Shown piece after piece: positions 1 through 9,018 of a DNA stretch of 64,000 nt. The translations under genes and the position numbers were made by a program. This DNA comes from EB88 sp965199135 (GTDB lineage Bacteria; Acidobacteriota; Terriglobia; Terriglobales; Acidobacteriaceae). The notes beneath the pieces are model-generated. The model was not told the DNA's origin, ran no database searches, and was given only the letters and a program-made list of their open reading frames with translations. The stretch covers positions 1,426,001 through 1,490,000 of the forward strand of contig OZ240685.1 of NCBI GenBank assembly GCA_965199135.1. Reading direction: 5' to 3'. The stretch's first letter is position 1; each line of letters begins with the position of its first letter.

Positions 1-1
1 A

Positions 2-1117
2 GCGCAGGCCGCCGCCAACGAGACTGCCACCGGAATGGTTTCGCCCCTGTTTTTCGGAATGGTCGTGAACGGGGGAGGAGCGGTAAGTGTCGCGACCGGG
101 TCTCGGCGGATCTTCGATCCCGGGACCACCTGGGCAGCGGTGGAACCACAGAGGGGAGTTTTCGCCTGGGGTGGGCTTGACGCCGAAGTGGGCGAAGCCT
201 CGGCAGCCGGCGAGGAGATCACGCTGACCCTTGGCATGACGCCTCTCTGGGCATCTTCCTCGCCAGCCGTGGCTTCAACCTACGGGCCAGGCGCCACGGC
301 CATGCCGGCGAACCTTGCTGACTGGGACGTGTATGTTGCCGCCGTCGCTGCTCGGTACAGTGGCCGGGTTTCCGCCTACGAGGTATGGAACACCCCGGAC
401 GATCCTGCGTGCTGGAGTGGCCCCACGGCGACGATGGGCTCCGACATGGCGACGCTCAGCGCCCATGCCACCACGCTGGTTCATGCCGCAGACCCTGATG
501 CGCGGGTGATTTCGCCGGGGTTCTCCCCCGTAGGTCTCCAGGCATTTCTGTCTGCCGGCGGAGGCAGCGCGGTCGACATTCTTGGGGCCTCCCTGTTCCC
601 CGCCGGGGCTACGCCCGAGACCGCTGCCGCGACCCTCGGGGAGTTCCGCAACACACTCGCAGGAACCACCGCGGCAGGCAAGCCGGTGTGGAGCGAGGGC
701 GGTCCCTGGGTGCTGCCCGGCTCAGGCACCCCGGGCGACCTCTTCGCCCGTGCACTCGTGATCAGCGCCGGCTATGGTGTTGCGCGGGTGCACTGGTTCA
801 GCTGGGATGACGCTCTGCCGGGAACGCTGCAGCTTACCGACGGAAGCGGGCAACCGACAGCGGTAACCGCGGCCTACACCGCGGTGGAGACATGGCTAAA
901 CGGCGCCTACCTGAATGGCTGCGCCGCTACGGCTGCCGGACTCTGGACCTGCCAGCTACAACGCGGAGGCGCCCCGGCCTGGATTGTCTGGGCGGCGTCC
1001 GGAACCCTCAGCGCCAGCACCCTGGGAGCGAGCACTGTGACCGATCTTGCAGGGAACAGCACCTCGCTCGCCGGCAACAACGTAATCGTCACCGGCAGCC
1101 CGGTGCTGCTCCAGTGA
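2..1117 (+). CDS. Clan-A glycoside-hydrolase-like protein, 5' end cut by window
   Basis: The frame is open to the window edge, so the N-terminus (probably a signal or linker) is missing and the ATG at 35 need not be the start. The visible 370 or so residues look like a TIM-barrel glycosidase of the GH39/GH5 (clan A) kind: an early FFGMVVNG strand, a TWAAVEP-RGVFAW segment, and the late strand KPVWSEGG that would carry the nucleophile Glu. The position normally holding the acid/base Glu (WNEP) reads WNTPDD, with Thr codon ACC at 392-394, so ordinary hydrolysis is doubtful. The C-terminal 80 residues look like a small beta domain. Fold assignment is inference from motifs; substrate unknown. Confidence 0.65.
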   Translation, partial: AQAAANETATGMVSPLFFGMVVNGGGAVSVATGSRRIFDPGTTWAAVEPQRGVFAWGGLDAEVGEASAAGEEITLTLGMTPLWASSSPAVASTYGPGATAMPANLADWDVYVAAVAARYSGRVSAYEVWNTPDDPACWSGPTATMGSDMATLSAHATTLVHAADPDARVISPGFSPVGLQAFLSAGGGSAVDILGASLFPAGATPETAAATLGEFRNTLAGTTAAGKPVWSEGGPWVLPGSGTPGDLFARALVISAGYGVARVHWFSWDDALPGTLQLTDGSGQPTAVTAAYTAVETWLNGAYLNGCAATAAGLWTCQLQRGGAPAWIVWAASGTLSASTLGASTVTDLAGNSTSLAGNNVIVTGSPVLLQ

Positions 1118-1122
1118 GCCGC

Positions 1123-1503
1123 CTAGTGTGCGGGTGGGCCGCCGGAGACCGGTGAGTACCAGACCTTGGTGATGCGGCCATCGCGCACCTCGGAGATGAC
1201 CATCGCCTCCATCGGCGGCTGTCCGGTTTCGGCGACGTCGGGGCTCGAAATCGACTGCAGGTCGATCACAAAAGGGCCCATCACGGTGCGCTGCTTTACC
1301 TCGCAATGCACCGTCGGCCGGGCGTCGAAAAACTGTCGGTAAAAGCCTTTCATCGCGTCGCGGCTGTCGAGCAAGATGCGGCCGCCCAGGCTGCCGAAGG
1401 TGGCCGCCGGGGTGAACGTCGCGAGGTACGCATCGAGATCGTGCGCGTTGTAAGCGTCGATATTTGCCTGTACTACCGCTTCTGGAGAATCCATGTCGGG
1501 CAT
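1123..1503 (-). CDS. SnoaL/NTF2-like domain protein
   Basis: This 126-residue protein has the size and pattern of the SnoaL-like/nuclear transport factor 2 fold: an N-terminal helix (PEAVVQANIDAYNAHDLDAY), then FTPAATFG, a central RDAMKGFYRQFFDARP helix-strand, and a C-terminal sheet ending ITKVWYSP. Such proteins are small cone-shaped enzymes or binding proteins (isomerases, cyclases, limonene-epoxide-hydrolase relatives). The specific substrate cannot be read from sequence. It is convergent with the glycosidase-like gene, with 5 bases between the stops. An in-frame Met three codons downstream is an alternative start. Confidence 0.8.
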   Translation of the reverse strand: MPDMDSPEAVVQANIDAYNAHDLDAYLATFTPAATFGSLGGRILLDSRDAMKGFYRQFFDARPTVHCEVKQRTVMGPFVIDLQSISSPDVAETGQPPMEAMVISEVRDGRITKVWYSPVSGGPPAH

Positions 1504-1564
1504 TGCCTTTCAAGCGAACTAGCAGATGGATGACCGAGACAGCCCGAAGGCTGCACAGGCTCGC

Positions 1565-3604
1565 CTAGCGCGCTGCCGGGATGGGCACACCCGAACGAGC
1601 GTAGATGTCCTGCGTGATTTCGCTGGTGCCCACACCATGGATGCGCTCAAGCGCGTCGCTGAGGCTTGTGAGCACCGCGTCCTCCGTCCCCTCCATGCCG
1701 AAGCGTTTGCGCAGCAGGTCGGGCGGGATGGGGCTGCGCCACATGCCGATGTAGATCTGGTTCTCGGGCAGCCCCGCGCGCAGGCGCTGGTAGAGCGTGC
1801 GTGCGCCTGTAAAGGCAAAGGGCGGCAGCGCGGAGATCACGAGGCTGGTCTGTGGCTCGGAGGCGAATCGCTCCAGCAGCTCCGGGGTGAGGGCGAGCGA
1901 CGGGAGCAGCAGCGTCTTGTGCCCGGCTGCCTCGAGAACCTGCGCCAGCATGGTGGCCGCGATCTCGTCGGCCTGGTCGCTGGCCGGCACGCAGACGACC
2001 GGACAGCAGACCCGCTCAGCAATTGTGCGATCGACGGCGTCGTCCACTGCACCCGAGAATGGCAGCGCGGCGGCGCCGGTCTCCGGGATCCTGACCGCGT
2101 AGGTCGTCAACTCTGCGACCAGCTCGGCGACGCTTTGCATAAAGAAGGCGGCCCTGGTGTCTTCGAGCGCGCCCTTGTGGCGGTCCCCCTCCTCCAGCGC
2201 CAGCGCGGGAAGCAGCACGGTGTCGTAGAGCTCGACGGGCGTCCGCTGGCCGGCATTCCGCTGCTCGAGGAAGCGCTCCGCTACCCCGTGGGCCTCGGTC
2301 TGGTCCATGGCGAGCATGCGCTCGTAAAAGCGGGCTTCGGGCGCAAGCTCCGCATCATCGCCGAGCAGGATGTGCAGGAACGACATATGCGGCATTGTTC
2401 GGCCGATCACGATCAGGCATACGGTCAGCGGGGTCGAGAGCGCGAGCCCTGGCCAGCCCCAGAGCAGCGTCCAGACGATCGCCATGGTCAGGATGGCCAG
2501 CTCGGAGATGCCGGTGTGCGAGCCATACAGCCAGGGCTCCAGGAAGTTCGAGACCAGGATCTCCAGCAGGAAGATCAGCGCCAGCGTACAGCCGCCCTGC
2601 CACCAGGTCGGGAAATAGATCAGCGAAAAGATTGCCGGCAGCGCGCCACCCACCAGCGGGCCCGCGTAAGGGACGGTCCGCAGCATGGCCAGCAGCGCAC
2701 CCCAGAGCGTTGCGTATGGGATGCCGATCGCATAGAGTCCCGCAGCGAAGACAACGCCGATCCCGGCATTCACCGCCACGTTCGCGATCAGGTAACGCGA
2801 GATACGCTCGGCCGCGTCATCAAGCGCATGCGAAACCACATTCAGCCGGCCGATGCCAGCCAGCAGCAGCAGCCGATTCCGAAGATCCTCCCGCTTGATC
2901 AGCATGTACACGGTGAAGACCAGCACCATGCCCGCGGTCCCAAGAGGACCGACCACCGGGCGAAGAAGCTGCCGGAGGTAGGCGAGCTCCGAAGCCGGCG
3001 CCTGCACGACCAGAACCGGCGTGGGCTGGATCTCCTCCGGGGTCGAGCCCAGCGCTGCCGCTGCCTTGCGCGCGGCTTCGCGGCCGGCGGCGCTGCGGGC
3101 GCGCGCCGTGGCTGTGGTGGCCAGCGACTGCTGTTGCGCCGTCTGCTGCGTCGGATCCGTTGAGAACTCGCGTGACAGGCCTTCCAGGCTCACGACTGCC
3201 TGGCCCAGGGCGCTGTTCGCGGGCACGTGCGTCATCTGGAGCTTGGCACGGATATTGGGCGCATGGCTGGGCAGGTCGTTGACGATGGTCAGCAGCTGCC
3301 CCGCGACCAGCCACACAATGCCGCCGAGCAGCGCGGTTGCCGTGACCAGCACCAGCAACGCGGCAGGCGTGCGCCGGAAGTGCAGCTTCTCAAGCCGGGT
3401 GACCAGCGGCGTGAAGAGGAAATTGAAGGTGAGGGCAAGCGCAAGCGGGATCAGGATGGGGCGCGCGAAGTAAAAAGCAGCCAGCAACAGGCCCAAAAAG
3501 AGCAGCGGCTCCCGGGTGAAGATGCTGCCGGCCCGGGTGGCGGGCTCGCGCAAGCGCTCCGTACTCTGCACAACCTTGCTCTTCATTCGCACTGGTAGAT
3601 GCAC
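1565..3604 (-). CDS. AI-2E family transporter with C-terminal soluble domain
   Basis: The protein has 679 residues. Residues about 30-400 form a PerM/AI-2E exporter-family permease: clustered N-terminal helices (PLLFLGLLLAAFYFARPILIPLALAL), a long extracytoplasmic segment rich in Ala/Gln/Thr, then hydrophobic helices with a GxxPYATLWG region. The final 250-280 residues are not membrane-like and contain an alternating strand/helix section (VVCVPASDQADEIAATMLAQVLEAAGHKT) resembling a B12-binding/Rossmann-like module. AI-2E family members are usually about 350 residues, so this is a fusion. The name does not prove autoinducer transport, since many members move other substrates or ions. The GTG at 3604 has no clear RBS; an ATG at 3586 is an alternative. 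Confidence 0.85.
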   Translation of the reverse strand: MHLPVRMKSKVVQSTERLREPATRAGSIFTREPLLFLGLLLAAFYFARPILIPLALALTFNFLFTPLVTRLEKLHFRRTPAALLVLVTATALLGGIVWLVAGQLLTIVNDLPSHAPNIRAKLQMTHVPANSALGQAVVSLEGLSREFSTDPTQQTAQQQSLATTATARARSAAGREAARKAAAALGSTPEEIQPTPVLVVQAPASELAYLRQLLRPVVGPLGTAGMVLVFTVYMLIKREDLRNRLLLLAGIGRLNVVSHALDDAAERISRYLIANVAVNAGIGVVFAAGLYAIGIPYATLWGALLAMLRTVPYAGPLVGGALPAIFSLIYFPTWWQGGCTLALIFLLEILVSNFLEPWLYGSHTGISELAILTMAIVWTLLWGWPGLALSTPLTVCLIVIGRTMPHMSFLHILLGDDAELAPEARFYERMLAMDQTEAHGVAERFLEQRNAGQRTPVELYDTVLLPALALEEGDRHKGALEDTRAAFFMQSVAELVAELTTYAVRIPETGAAALPFSGAVDDAVDRTIAERVCCPVVCVPASDQADEIAATMLAQVLEAAGHKTLLLPSLALTPELLERFASEPQTSLVISALPPFAFTGARTLYQRLRAGLPENQIYIGMWRSPIPPDLLRKRFGMEGTEDAVLTSLSDALERIHGVGTSEITQDIYARSGVPIPAAR

Positions 3605-3728
3605 CGCCGGAGAGACGTGGGAGGTTGGTCCGGGAAGCGAACGAAACTATAGGGGTACGAGGGGCAAGCGATGGCGGGCGCGTGCAGGGAACCCGCCGGG
3701 TCTGCGCCCGGTCGTGTCCCCCGGAGCA

Positions 3729-4661
3729 CTACATGTTGGTGTGGCCGCCGCGCATCGACTCGTTGAACGCGGGCTTGATGCTGTCGAGCGCTTCGAGGAG
3801 CTCCGCACGGTACTCGGCTTCGCGCGCCATCAAGGCTGGCGAGGCAGCGGCGTAGCCTTCGCCCGCAGCCTGCACCAGGCCTGCCTTCGCCAGGGCGGCC
3901 ACATCCGTTTGCAACGTGGGCTCGTCGGTGTTCAGGTACTGGGCGTCGCGAGGATCCGCAAGCCACACCGGTGCGCCGCCGCCCAGCACGCCAGAGAGCC
4001 AGAATGCCTTGCGCGCCAGGAACTCCGCACGCTGCATCTCGGTGGCATCGGCGAAGAAGAACTTCTTCTGCCAGCGGCTGTAGTAGCGCGTGGTCACCGG
4101 CACGGGCTGGCGATTGCCGCTCTTGAGCAGCTCGAGCTGACCATAATCGAAGGTCTTGCGGATCGCGTTGTAGATAAAGTCTTCGGCGTAGGGCTGCTCG
4201 GGCGCGGCGACGATCTCGGCAAAGGTAACGGTCATGCTGGCGGAGATTTTTGCATGGAGCGGACTGTTCGTTCCGTCGGCAAGCTGGATGGTGCCGTGCA
4301 CGATGTAGGTGTCAGCGCCCGAGGTGGAGCGATGGAACGGCCACTGGAAGCCGCTGAAGCGCAGCGGAAGACCGCTCATGGTGACGTAGAGCTCCGGGTC
4401 CGGGGTGCGGAGGCGACCGCCCAGATCACGGAAGTGACGCACGAGGCCATCCTTGAGTTCGCCGGCTTCGGGCTGAAAACCCTCGGAGATTTCAAGCGTC
4501 AGGGGTGCGGCCGCTCCGTGCGTGGTGCTGGCAAAGCTGAGCCGTGCCGTCGGTTTGCCGTGGAAGTCGGCACCGGCGTCGAGCGTGGTTGGCGCAAGGC
4601 CGGCAGCCTGGGCGGCCGCAAGCAGCGCCTGGCCGGTGGGAGTGGTGAGTTCAGTGCTCAT
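3729..4661 (-). CDS. Conserved protein of unknown function
   Basis: This 310-residue protein has no signal peptide or membrane segment and I do not recognise its family. Notable regions are an N-terminal helical part (TPTGQALLAAAQAAG), a beta-rich middle with aromatic patches (SGFQWPFHRS), a YYSRWQKKFFFADATEMQRAEFLARKAFWLSG segment, and a C-terminal helix ending in ESMRGGHTNM. It lies upstream of the permease gene and downstream of the flavoprotein gene on the same strand, 87 bases after the latter, so co-transcription is possible. It is a full-length, well-behaved ORF with codon use like its neighbours. Confidence 0.7.
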   Translation of the reverse strand: MSTELTTPTGQALLAAAQAAGLAPTTLDAGADFHGKPTARLSFASTTHGAAAPLTLEISEGFQPEAGELKDGLVRHFRDLGGRLRTPDPELYVTMSGLPLRFSGFQWPFHRSTSGADTYIVHGTIQLADGTNSPLHAKISASMTVTFAEIVAAPEQPYAEDFIYNAIRKTFDYGQLELLKSGNRQPVPVTTRYYSRWQKKFFFADATEMQRAEFLARKAFWLSGVLGGGAPVWLADPRDAQYLNTDEPTLQTDVAALAKAGLVQAAGEGYAAASPALMAREAEYRAELLEALDSIKPAFNESMRGGHTNM

Positions 4662-4748
4662 GGGCGAGGTGTGTCCTGAAAGAAAGATGTGTGCGCTCAG
4701 CGGCGGGAAATGGCCTGGAGGGAGCGATCCCTCCCAGTCTATCGCGGC

Positions 4749-5972
4749 TTAGCTCTGTTTCGGCGAGGCAATCCCTTCGGCAGCCGCGGCTGCCGAAGCC
4801 CAGGCCCATTGGAAGTTGAAGCCGCCCAGGTGTCCGGTCACGTCGACCACCTCGCCGATGAAGTAGAGCCCCGGCACGGCCTCTGCCTCGAGCGTCTGCG
4901 CACGGAGTGCATCTGTCGCAACGCCGCCTGCGGTGACCTCGGCTTTCGCATAGCCCTCGGTGCCGGCAGGGCAGAGCGGCCACGCGTGGAGACGCGCCTC
5001 GGCAGCGAACAAGGCCGGGTTGCTCCAGCCGGTCGGCGGGTCGAGCGCGAGTAGCCGCTCCGCCAGCCGGCGTGGCAGGGCAGCGGACCAGGCAGCCATC
5101 GCTGCGCCTTCATCCCGCCGAGCGCCAGCTTCGAGCAAGGGGGCGGTGATGCTCTTTTCTGGCGCGAGATCCACGGTCAGCGTTGTGCCCGGCTGCCAGT
5201 AGGAGGAGATCTGCAGCACGGCAGGGCCGCTCAGCCCACGGTGGGTGACAAGGATTTTGTCGCGGAAGCGTACCGGCTTCTCGCGCCGGGAACGCGCGGG
5301 CAGCGTCAGTTCAGCCTCGGTCGCAACCCCGCTCAGCCCGTCAAAGGCAAGCGCGTCCCCGGGTCCAAAGGTGAAGGGAACCAGTGCTGCGCGGGTCGGC
5401 GTCACGCGCAGCCCGAACTGCCGGGCGAGATCATAGCCGAGCCCTGTTGCGCCCAGCTTCGGGATCGACAGGCCGCCGGTGGCAACGACGACATGGTCCG
5501 CGACAAGTGTGCTCTCCGTGCCGGCCGTCCGGACGCGCACGGCGAAGCCGTCGCCCTCGCGTTCCAGCCCGAGGATCTCGGTCGAGAGATGCAGCTCGGC
5601 GCCTGCGGCCTCCTGGCGCAGCATGTCGACGAGCTGCCGCGCGGAGCCGTCGCAGAATAGCTGGCCGGGCGTCTTGGCGTGGTACCGGATCGCGTGCTTC
5701 TCGACGAGCGCCACGAACTGTTCCGGGGTGTACCGGGCAAGGGCAGATTTCGCGAAGTGCGGGTTTTCCGAGAGGAAGTGCTCGGGCCGGGTGTTGAGGT
5801 TGGTGAAGTTGGCGCGGCCACCGCCTGAGATCAGAATCTTGCGGCCAGGCTCACTTGCATGGTCCAGAATGGCGACCCGCAGCCCGCGCTGGGCAAGCAG
5901 GCCGCCGCAAAAGAGGCCGGCGGCACCGGCACCCAGCACGGCAGCGTCGTAGGGTTGCGGGTTTCGGCTCAC
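4749..5972 (-). CDS. BaiN/HI0933-family FAD-dependent oxidoreductase
   Basis: This is a flavoprotein of the HI0933/YhiN/BaiN type. Near the N-terminus it has the dinucleotide-binding GAGAAG motif (AAVLGAGAAGLFCGG), followed by the family signature PGRKILISGGGRANFTN. Near the C-terminus is the second nucleotide-contact segment GLYFIGEVVDVTGHLGGFNFQWAWASG-type region. I chose the GTG at 5972 (407 residues) because AGGAG lies 4 bases upstream and the protein then begins just before the FAD motif, which is usual for the family. An ATG at 6056 would add 28 residues. Members reduce unsaturated or bile-acid-like substrates, or have unknown substrates; the substrate here is unknown. Confidence 0.9.
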   Translation of the reverse strand: MSRNPQPYDAAVLGAGAAGLFCGGLLAQRGLRVAILDHASEPGRKILISGGGRANFTNLNTRPEHFLSENPHFAKSALARYTPEQFVALVEKHAIRYHAKTPGQLFCDGSARQLVDMLRQEAAGAELHLSTEILGLEREGDGFAVRVRTAGTESTLVADHVVVATGGLSIPKLGATGLGYDLARQFGLRVTPTRAALVPFTFGPGDALAFDGLSGVATEAELTLPARSRREKPVRFRDKILVTHRGLSGPAVLQISSYWQPGTTLTVDLAPEKSITAPLLEAGARRDEGAAMAAWSAALPRRLAERLLALDPPTGWSNPALFAAEARLHAWPLCPAGTEGYAKAEVTAGGVATDALRAQTLEAEAVPGLYFIGEVVDVTGHLGGFNFQWAWASAAAAAEGIASPKQS

Positions 5973-6071
5973 GTCGCTCCTGATTTCCTTCACTTGCGGT
6001 TGATCGCGCGGGAGCAAGCAAGGCTCCTTCATCTTAATGGCCGGCGTGAGACGCATGTTTTACGCTGGGGA

Positions 6072-6977
6072 ATGGACAGAGACCTCAGCTGGATCAGGAA
6101 GCCTCTCGCTGTGCTTGCGATGGTGGCAGCCGCGAGCGCATTGCAGGCCACGGCGCAGAGCAGCACGCCGGCGGACTACACCGCCCTGCGGGCCGCGCGG
6201 GCGCAGTCGCTGACCAGGCCCGATGGCTGGTTTTCGCTGGTCGCGCTCGAGTGGCTGCGGAGCGGAGACACCACGGTCGGCTCGGCTCCGGGCAACACGC
6301 TCGTGCTCGGGCATGTGCCAGCCCACCTGATGACGCTTCATACCACGGCCCATGCCGTGACACTGGCGCAGGCGGCCCCGGGGCTGACCAATGCCGGCGC
6401 CTCAGCAAAAGCTGGCGAAACACTCGGCACGGAAGAAGACGCGGCGCACGCGCTCGTAGCAGGCGAGGTCGCAATGTGGGTGATCGATCGCGGGGGCCAG
6501 CGCTACCTCCGCGTCAAGGATCCAGAGGCTCCGGGGCGGGTCCACTTTCACGGGCTGCGCTGGTACGCGCCGGAGGCAAAGTACCGCGTCGAGGCGAAGT
6601 GGGTTCCGTACACCACGAAGCACACGCTTGCCGTGACCAACAAGCTTGGACAGGTCAGCCAGGAGCCGGTGCCCGGCTACGCGGCGTTCACGCTCGCAGG
6701 GAAGCTGGAGCGCCTGACCCCCATGATCGAAGACGGCAGGCTCTTCTTCGTCCTGCGCGATACCACGAGCCACCTCCAAACCGACGGGGGCGGGCGATTC
6801 CTCACTACCGCGTACCCGACACATGGCCTGGAGAAGCCGGGTGAACTGGTGCTCGACTTCAATGAAACGGTGAATCCGCCATGCGCGTACTCACCGTTCG
6901 CTACATGCCCGCTTGCGCCGAAGGAGAATCGCCTGGACGTGGCGATCCCGGCTGGCGAAAAGCGTTATGACGACTAG
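6072..6977 (+). CDS. Exported DUF1684 protein
   Basis: The protein has 301 residues. A signal peptide is visible (basic MDRDLSWIRK followed by PLAVLAMVAAASALQATAQ, likely cut after AQ), so the mature protein is extracytoplasmic. The body matches the DUF1684 pattern: RPDGWFSLVALEWLRSGDTTVGS near the start, FHGLRWYAPEAKYRVEAKW in the middle, and the C-terminal LDFNETVNPPCAYSPFATCPLAPKENRLD-type block with paired cysteines. No biochemical function is established for the family that I can state. The start was chosen for the signal peptide. It is divergent from the flavoprotein gene. Confidence 0.85.
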   Translation: MDRDLSWIRKPLAVLAMVAAASALQATAQSSTPADYTALRAARAQSLTRPDGWFSLVALEWLRSGDTTVGSAPGNTLVLGHVPAHLMTLHTTAHAVTLAQAAPGLTNAGASAKAGETLGTEEDAAHALVAGEVAMWVIDRGGQRYLRVKDPEAPGRVHFHGLRWYAPEAKYRVEAKWVPYTTKHTLAVTNKLGQVSQEPVPGYAAFTLAGKLERLTPMIEDGRLFFVLRDTTSHLQTDGGGRFLTTAYPTHGLEKPGELVLDFNETVNPPCAYSPFATCPLAPKENRLDVAIPAGEKRYDD

Positions 6978-7152
6978 CAAAGGGGAGCGGCGCGTTCAGA
7001 AGGAACCTGCCAGGCAGCCGCATCGCGCGAGGAGTTTTGCCTATGCTGCTCCCCGGTGATCCGGACCTGCCAGTGCACCTTCTGTCTGCCGGAGGATACC
7101 TCCCTGCCCCCGCCTTCTCGCGCAGAGCAGGCCAACGGGTCGCAGTAGCGCG

Positions 7153-8466
7153 TCAGAACAGGTCGGGAATGTTGGTAAACGCGATGCGGGTGGGCGCCGA
7201 GGCGCCGGCGAGCAGCATGCTGGCGGTCGCGAGCGTGTTGGTGCCATATTTCTCGTTCACCTTGTCCATCGCCGAGGCGAGCCGGGTTCGCTTCGCTTCC
7301 ACTTCGAGGCCGGAGAAGAGCGAGAGCGTATGCAGGTGGTCGGGTACCAGCTGGCCGAGCCATACACCGACATAGAACGGCGCCTGGTGGTGTGAACCGG
7401 TAGGCCGGCGCGCCCAGAGCTTGGCGAGCGCTTCTACGAGCGTCTGCGTGTCCTGGCACTCGATCACCGCCGTCCCCTGCGACCAGGTGGCCTGCGGGAT
7501 TCCGGAAAGGTGCCGCTTCTGCATCTCGCGCCTGGGGACGGCGTATTTCACTGAGAGTGTCAGGTGCGTGGTCCAGAGGCGCGCGGCGCGGAGGCGCATC
7601 GCGGCCTTGTGCAGCAGTTTGTGCAGCACCGCGTAGGCACCGTCGATGTTGCGCAGATCGGGGCCAAGGACGTGGCTCTGGCTGATGGATTTCTGGTGTT
7701 CGAGCTTGGGGTCGTGAAAGTCTTCGCCCTTGAGCCAGAACCAGAGCTTGTCGCCGCCGGCCCCGCCCCAGACCTCGCGCATCCCCTCGCGCCCGAGGCC
7801 CATCAGCTGTGGCATGGTGCGAATGCCCGCCGCGTGCAAACGCCGCTCCATCTGCGCGCCGATGCCGGGCAGATCGCGTAGTTCGAGCCCAAGCAGCGCG
7901 GGCTCGAGGATGTCGTGCGTGAGGGCGACGAGTCCGTCCGGCTTTTCCATGTCGGAGGCGATCTTGGCGAGGTAGCGGTTCGGCGCGAGGCCAATCGAGC
8001 ATCGCAGGGTAGAGCCCGCATGGGTGCGGATCGACTCCTTCACTGACGTCGCCAGTGCGAGTGCGTTCATCAACTGCTGTTCGCGGCCCATCAGGGAGCA
8101 GGCCATCTCGTCGATCGACAGCACGGCCGCGACAGGGACGCAACGTTCCACGGCCTCGATGATGTGGTGGTGGTACTCCACATACTCGCGGTGCCGGGCA
8201 TGGACGAGCTCAAGGTTCGGGCACATGCGTTTTGCATCGCCGACCTTGACCCCTGTCTTGACGCCGAAAGCCTTGGCCTCGTAGCTGGCAGCGATCACGG
8301 TCGAGGTGTCCGCCATGACCGGAACAATGGCGATTGGCTTGCCGCGCAGCTCTGGCCGAAGCTCCTGCTCCACCGAGGCAAAGTACGAGTTCAGATCGAG
8401 AAACAGCCAGCGCACCAGCGGGGTAGCCGGGGTGCCGGGCGCGGCCGGGATGGACGTCTCGCCCAT
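7153..8466 (-). CDS. Y-family DNA polymerase (DinB/Pol IV-like)
   Basis: A 437-residue translesion polymerase. The first metal-binding motif is LFLDLNSYFASVEQ (residues about 21-34), and the second is SIDEMACSL, carrying the Asp-Glu pair. GLAPNRYLAKIASDMEKPDG is the palm/finger signature, and LRDLPGIGAQMERRL is the helix-hairpin-helix thumb element. The little-finger domain follows. The protein ends FTNIPDLF, and PDLF resembles a beta-clamp-binding tail, though the usual leading Gln is absent. SIDEMACSL differs from the common SIDEAYLD of Pol IV, so it may be a separate subfamily. I found no convincing LexA box upstream. Confidence 0.9.
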   Translation of the reverse strand: MGETSIPAAPGTPATPLVRWLFLDLNSYFASVEQELRPELRGKPIAIVPVMADTSTVIAASYEAKAFGVKTGVKVGDAKRMCPNLELVHARHREYVEYHHHIIEAVERCVPVAAVLSIDEMACSLMGREQQLMNALALATSVKESIRTHAGSTLRCSIGLAPNRYLAKIASDMEKPDGLVALTHDILEPALLGLELRDLPGIGAQMERRLHAAGIRTMPQLMGLGREGMREVWGGAGGDKLWFWLKGEDFHDPKLEHQKSISQSHVLGPDLRNIDGAYAVLHKLLHKAAMRLRAARLWTTHLTLSVKYAVPRREMQKRHLSGIPQATWSQGTAVIECQDTQTLVEALAKLWARRPTGSHHQAPFYVGVWLGQLVPDHLHTLSLFSGLEVEAKRTRLASAMDKVNEKYGTNTLATASMLLAGASAPTRIAFTNIPDLF

Positions 8467-8723
8467 GTTTTATTTTCGCCTTTTCTTTGCTCCTCGCCAA
8501 GTCCCGGCACGTAACCGAACGAAAGTACCCGATCTGGAACGATGAAAATCTGCAGAAATGGGCTGAACTCTCAAAATGGGACGCTTGGTAATCCATCACA
8601 TAGGCAGGCAACGGAATCCATTTGCACTTCGATCCAAGAGGATGACAGCATGTTCACGAGTGGCAGCACGTCCGCCCCGCGAACTGGTCACTCAACTTGT
8701 CGGCTTGAGGGCGAGGTGGGACC

Positions 8724-8894
8724 ATGTGGTTTCTCCATTTGAAGGCTGTTCTTGAACATATTGCGCACATGAATGCGCACTGGGCCGAGGGCTTGATCAC
8801 CGTGGGTGCGGCAATCCTGGTGGGTTGCGCCGCCTCGTGCGCCTGCAGCCCCTGCAAGGAAAAGGACGACCTGTTCGGCAAGCACGTCTGGTAG
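8724..8894 (+). CDS. Small Cys-rich membrane protein candidate
   Basis: A 56-residue ORF preceded by GAGGTGGG ending 3 bases before the ATG. It has an amphipathic N-terminal helix (MWFLHLKAVLEHIAHMNAHW), one predicted membrane segment (LITVGAAILVGCAASCAC) and a charged tail KEKDDLFGKHVW. The four cysteines in GCAASCACSPCK could be lipidated or bind metal. It lies between the divergent polymerase gene and the S53 peptidase gene, 124 bases before the latter. I know of no family. The RBS, the protein-like composition and the position in an otherwise empty gap are the only support. Confidence 0.45.
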   Translation: MWFLHLKAVLEHIAHMNAHWAEGLITVGAAILVGCAASCACSPCKEKDDLFGKHVW

Positions 8895-9018
8895 CGCCTG
8901 TTCTGCAGGTGTGCTTCCGCGACGTCGCGGCGCCACAGGAATGCGGCAAGCACCCTGGCTGCCCGTACTCTGCACGGTCCACGCTTTTCGATTAGCGTGG
9001 AGGGCAGAGGTGCAGTGT

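Noticed and set aside
1526..3163. Plus-strand ORF of 545 codons opposite the AI-2E permease
   Set aside because: Its composition (Arg/Gln/Gly/His) is that of a shadow frame; the minus strand holds clear membrane helices and family motifs.
8467..8723. LexA/SOS box upstream of the Y-family polymerase
   Set aside because: Neither CTGT-N8-ACAG nor GAAC-N4-GTTC type palindromes is present in convincing form.
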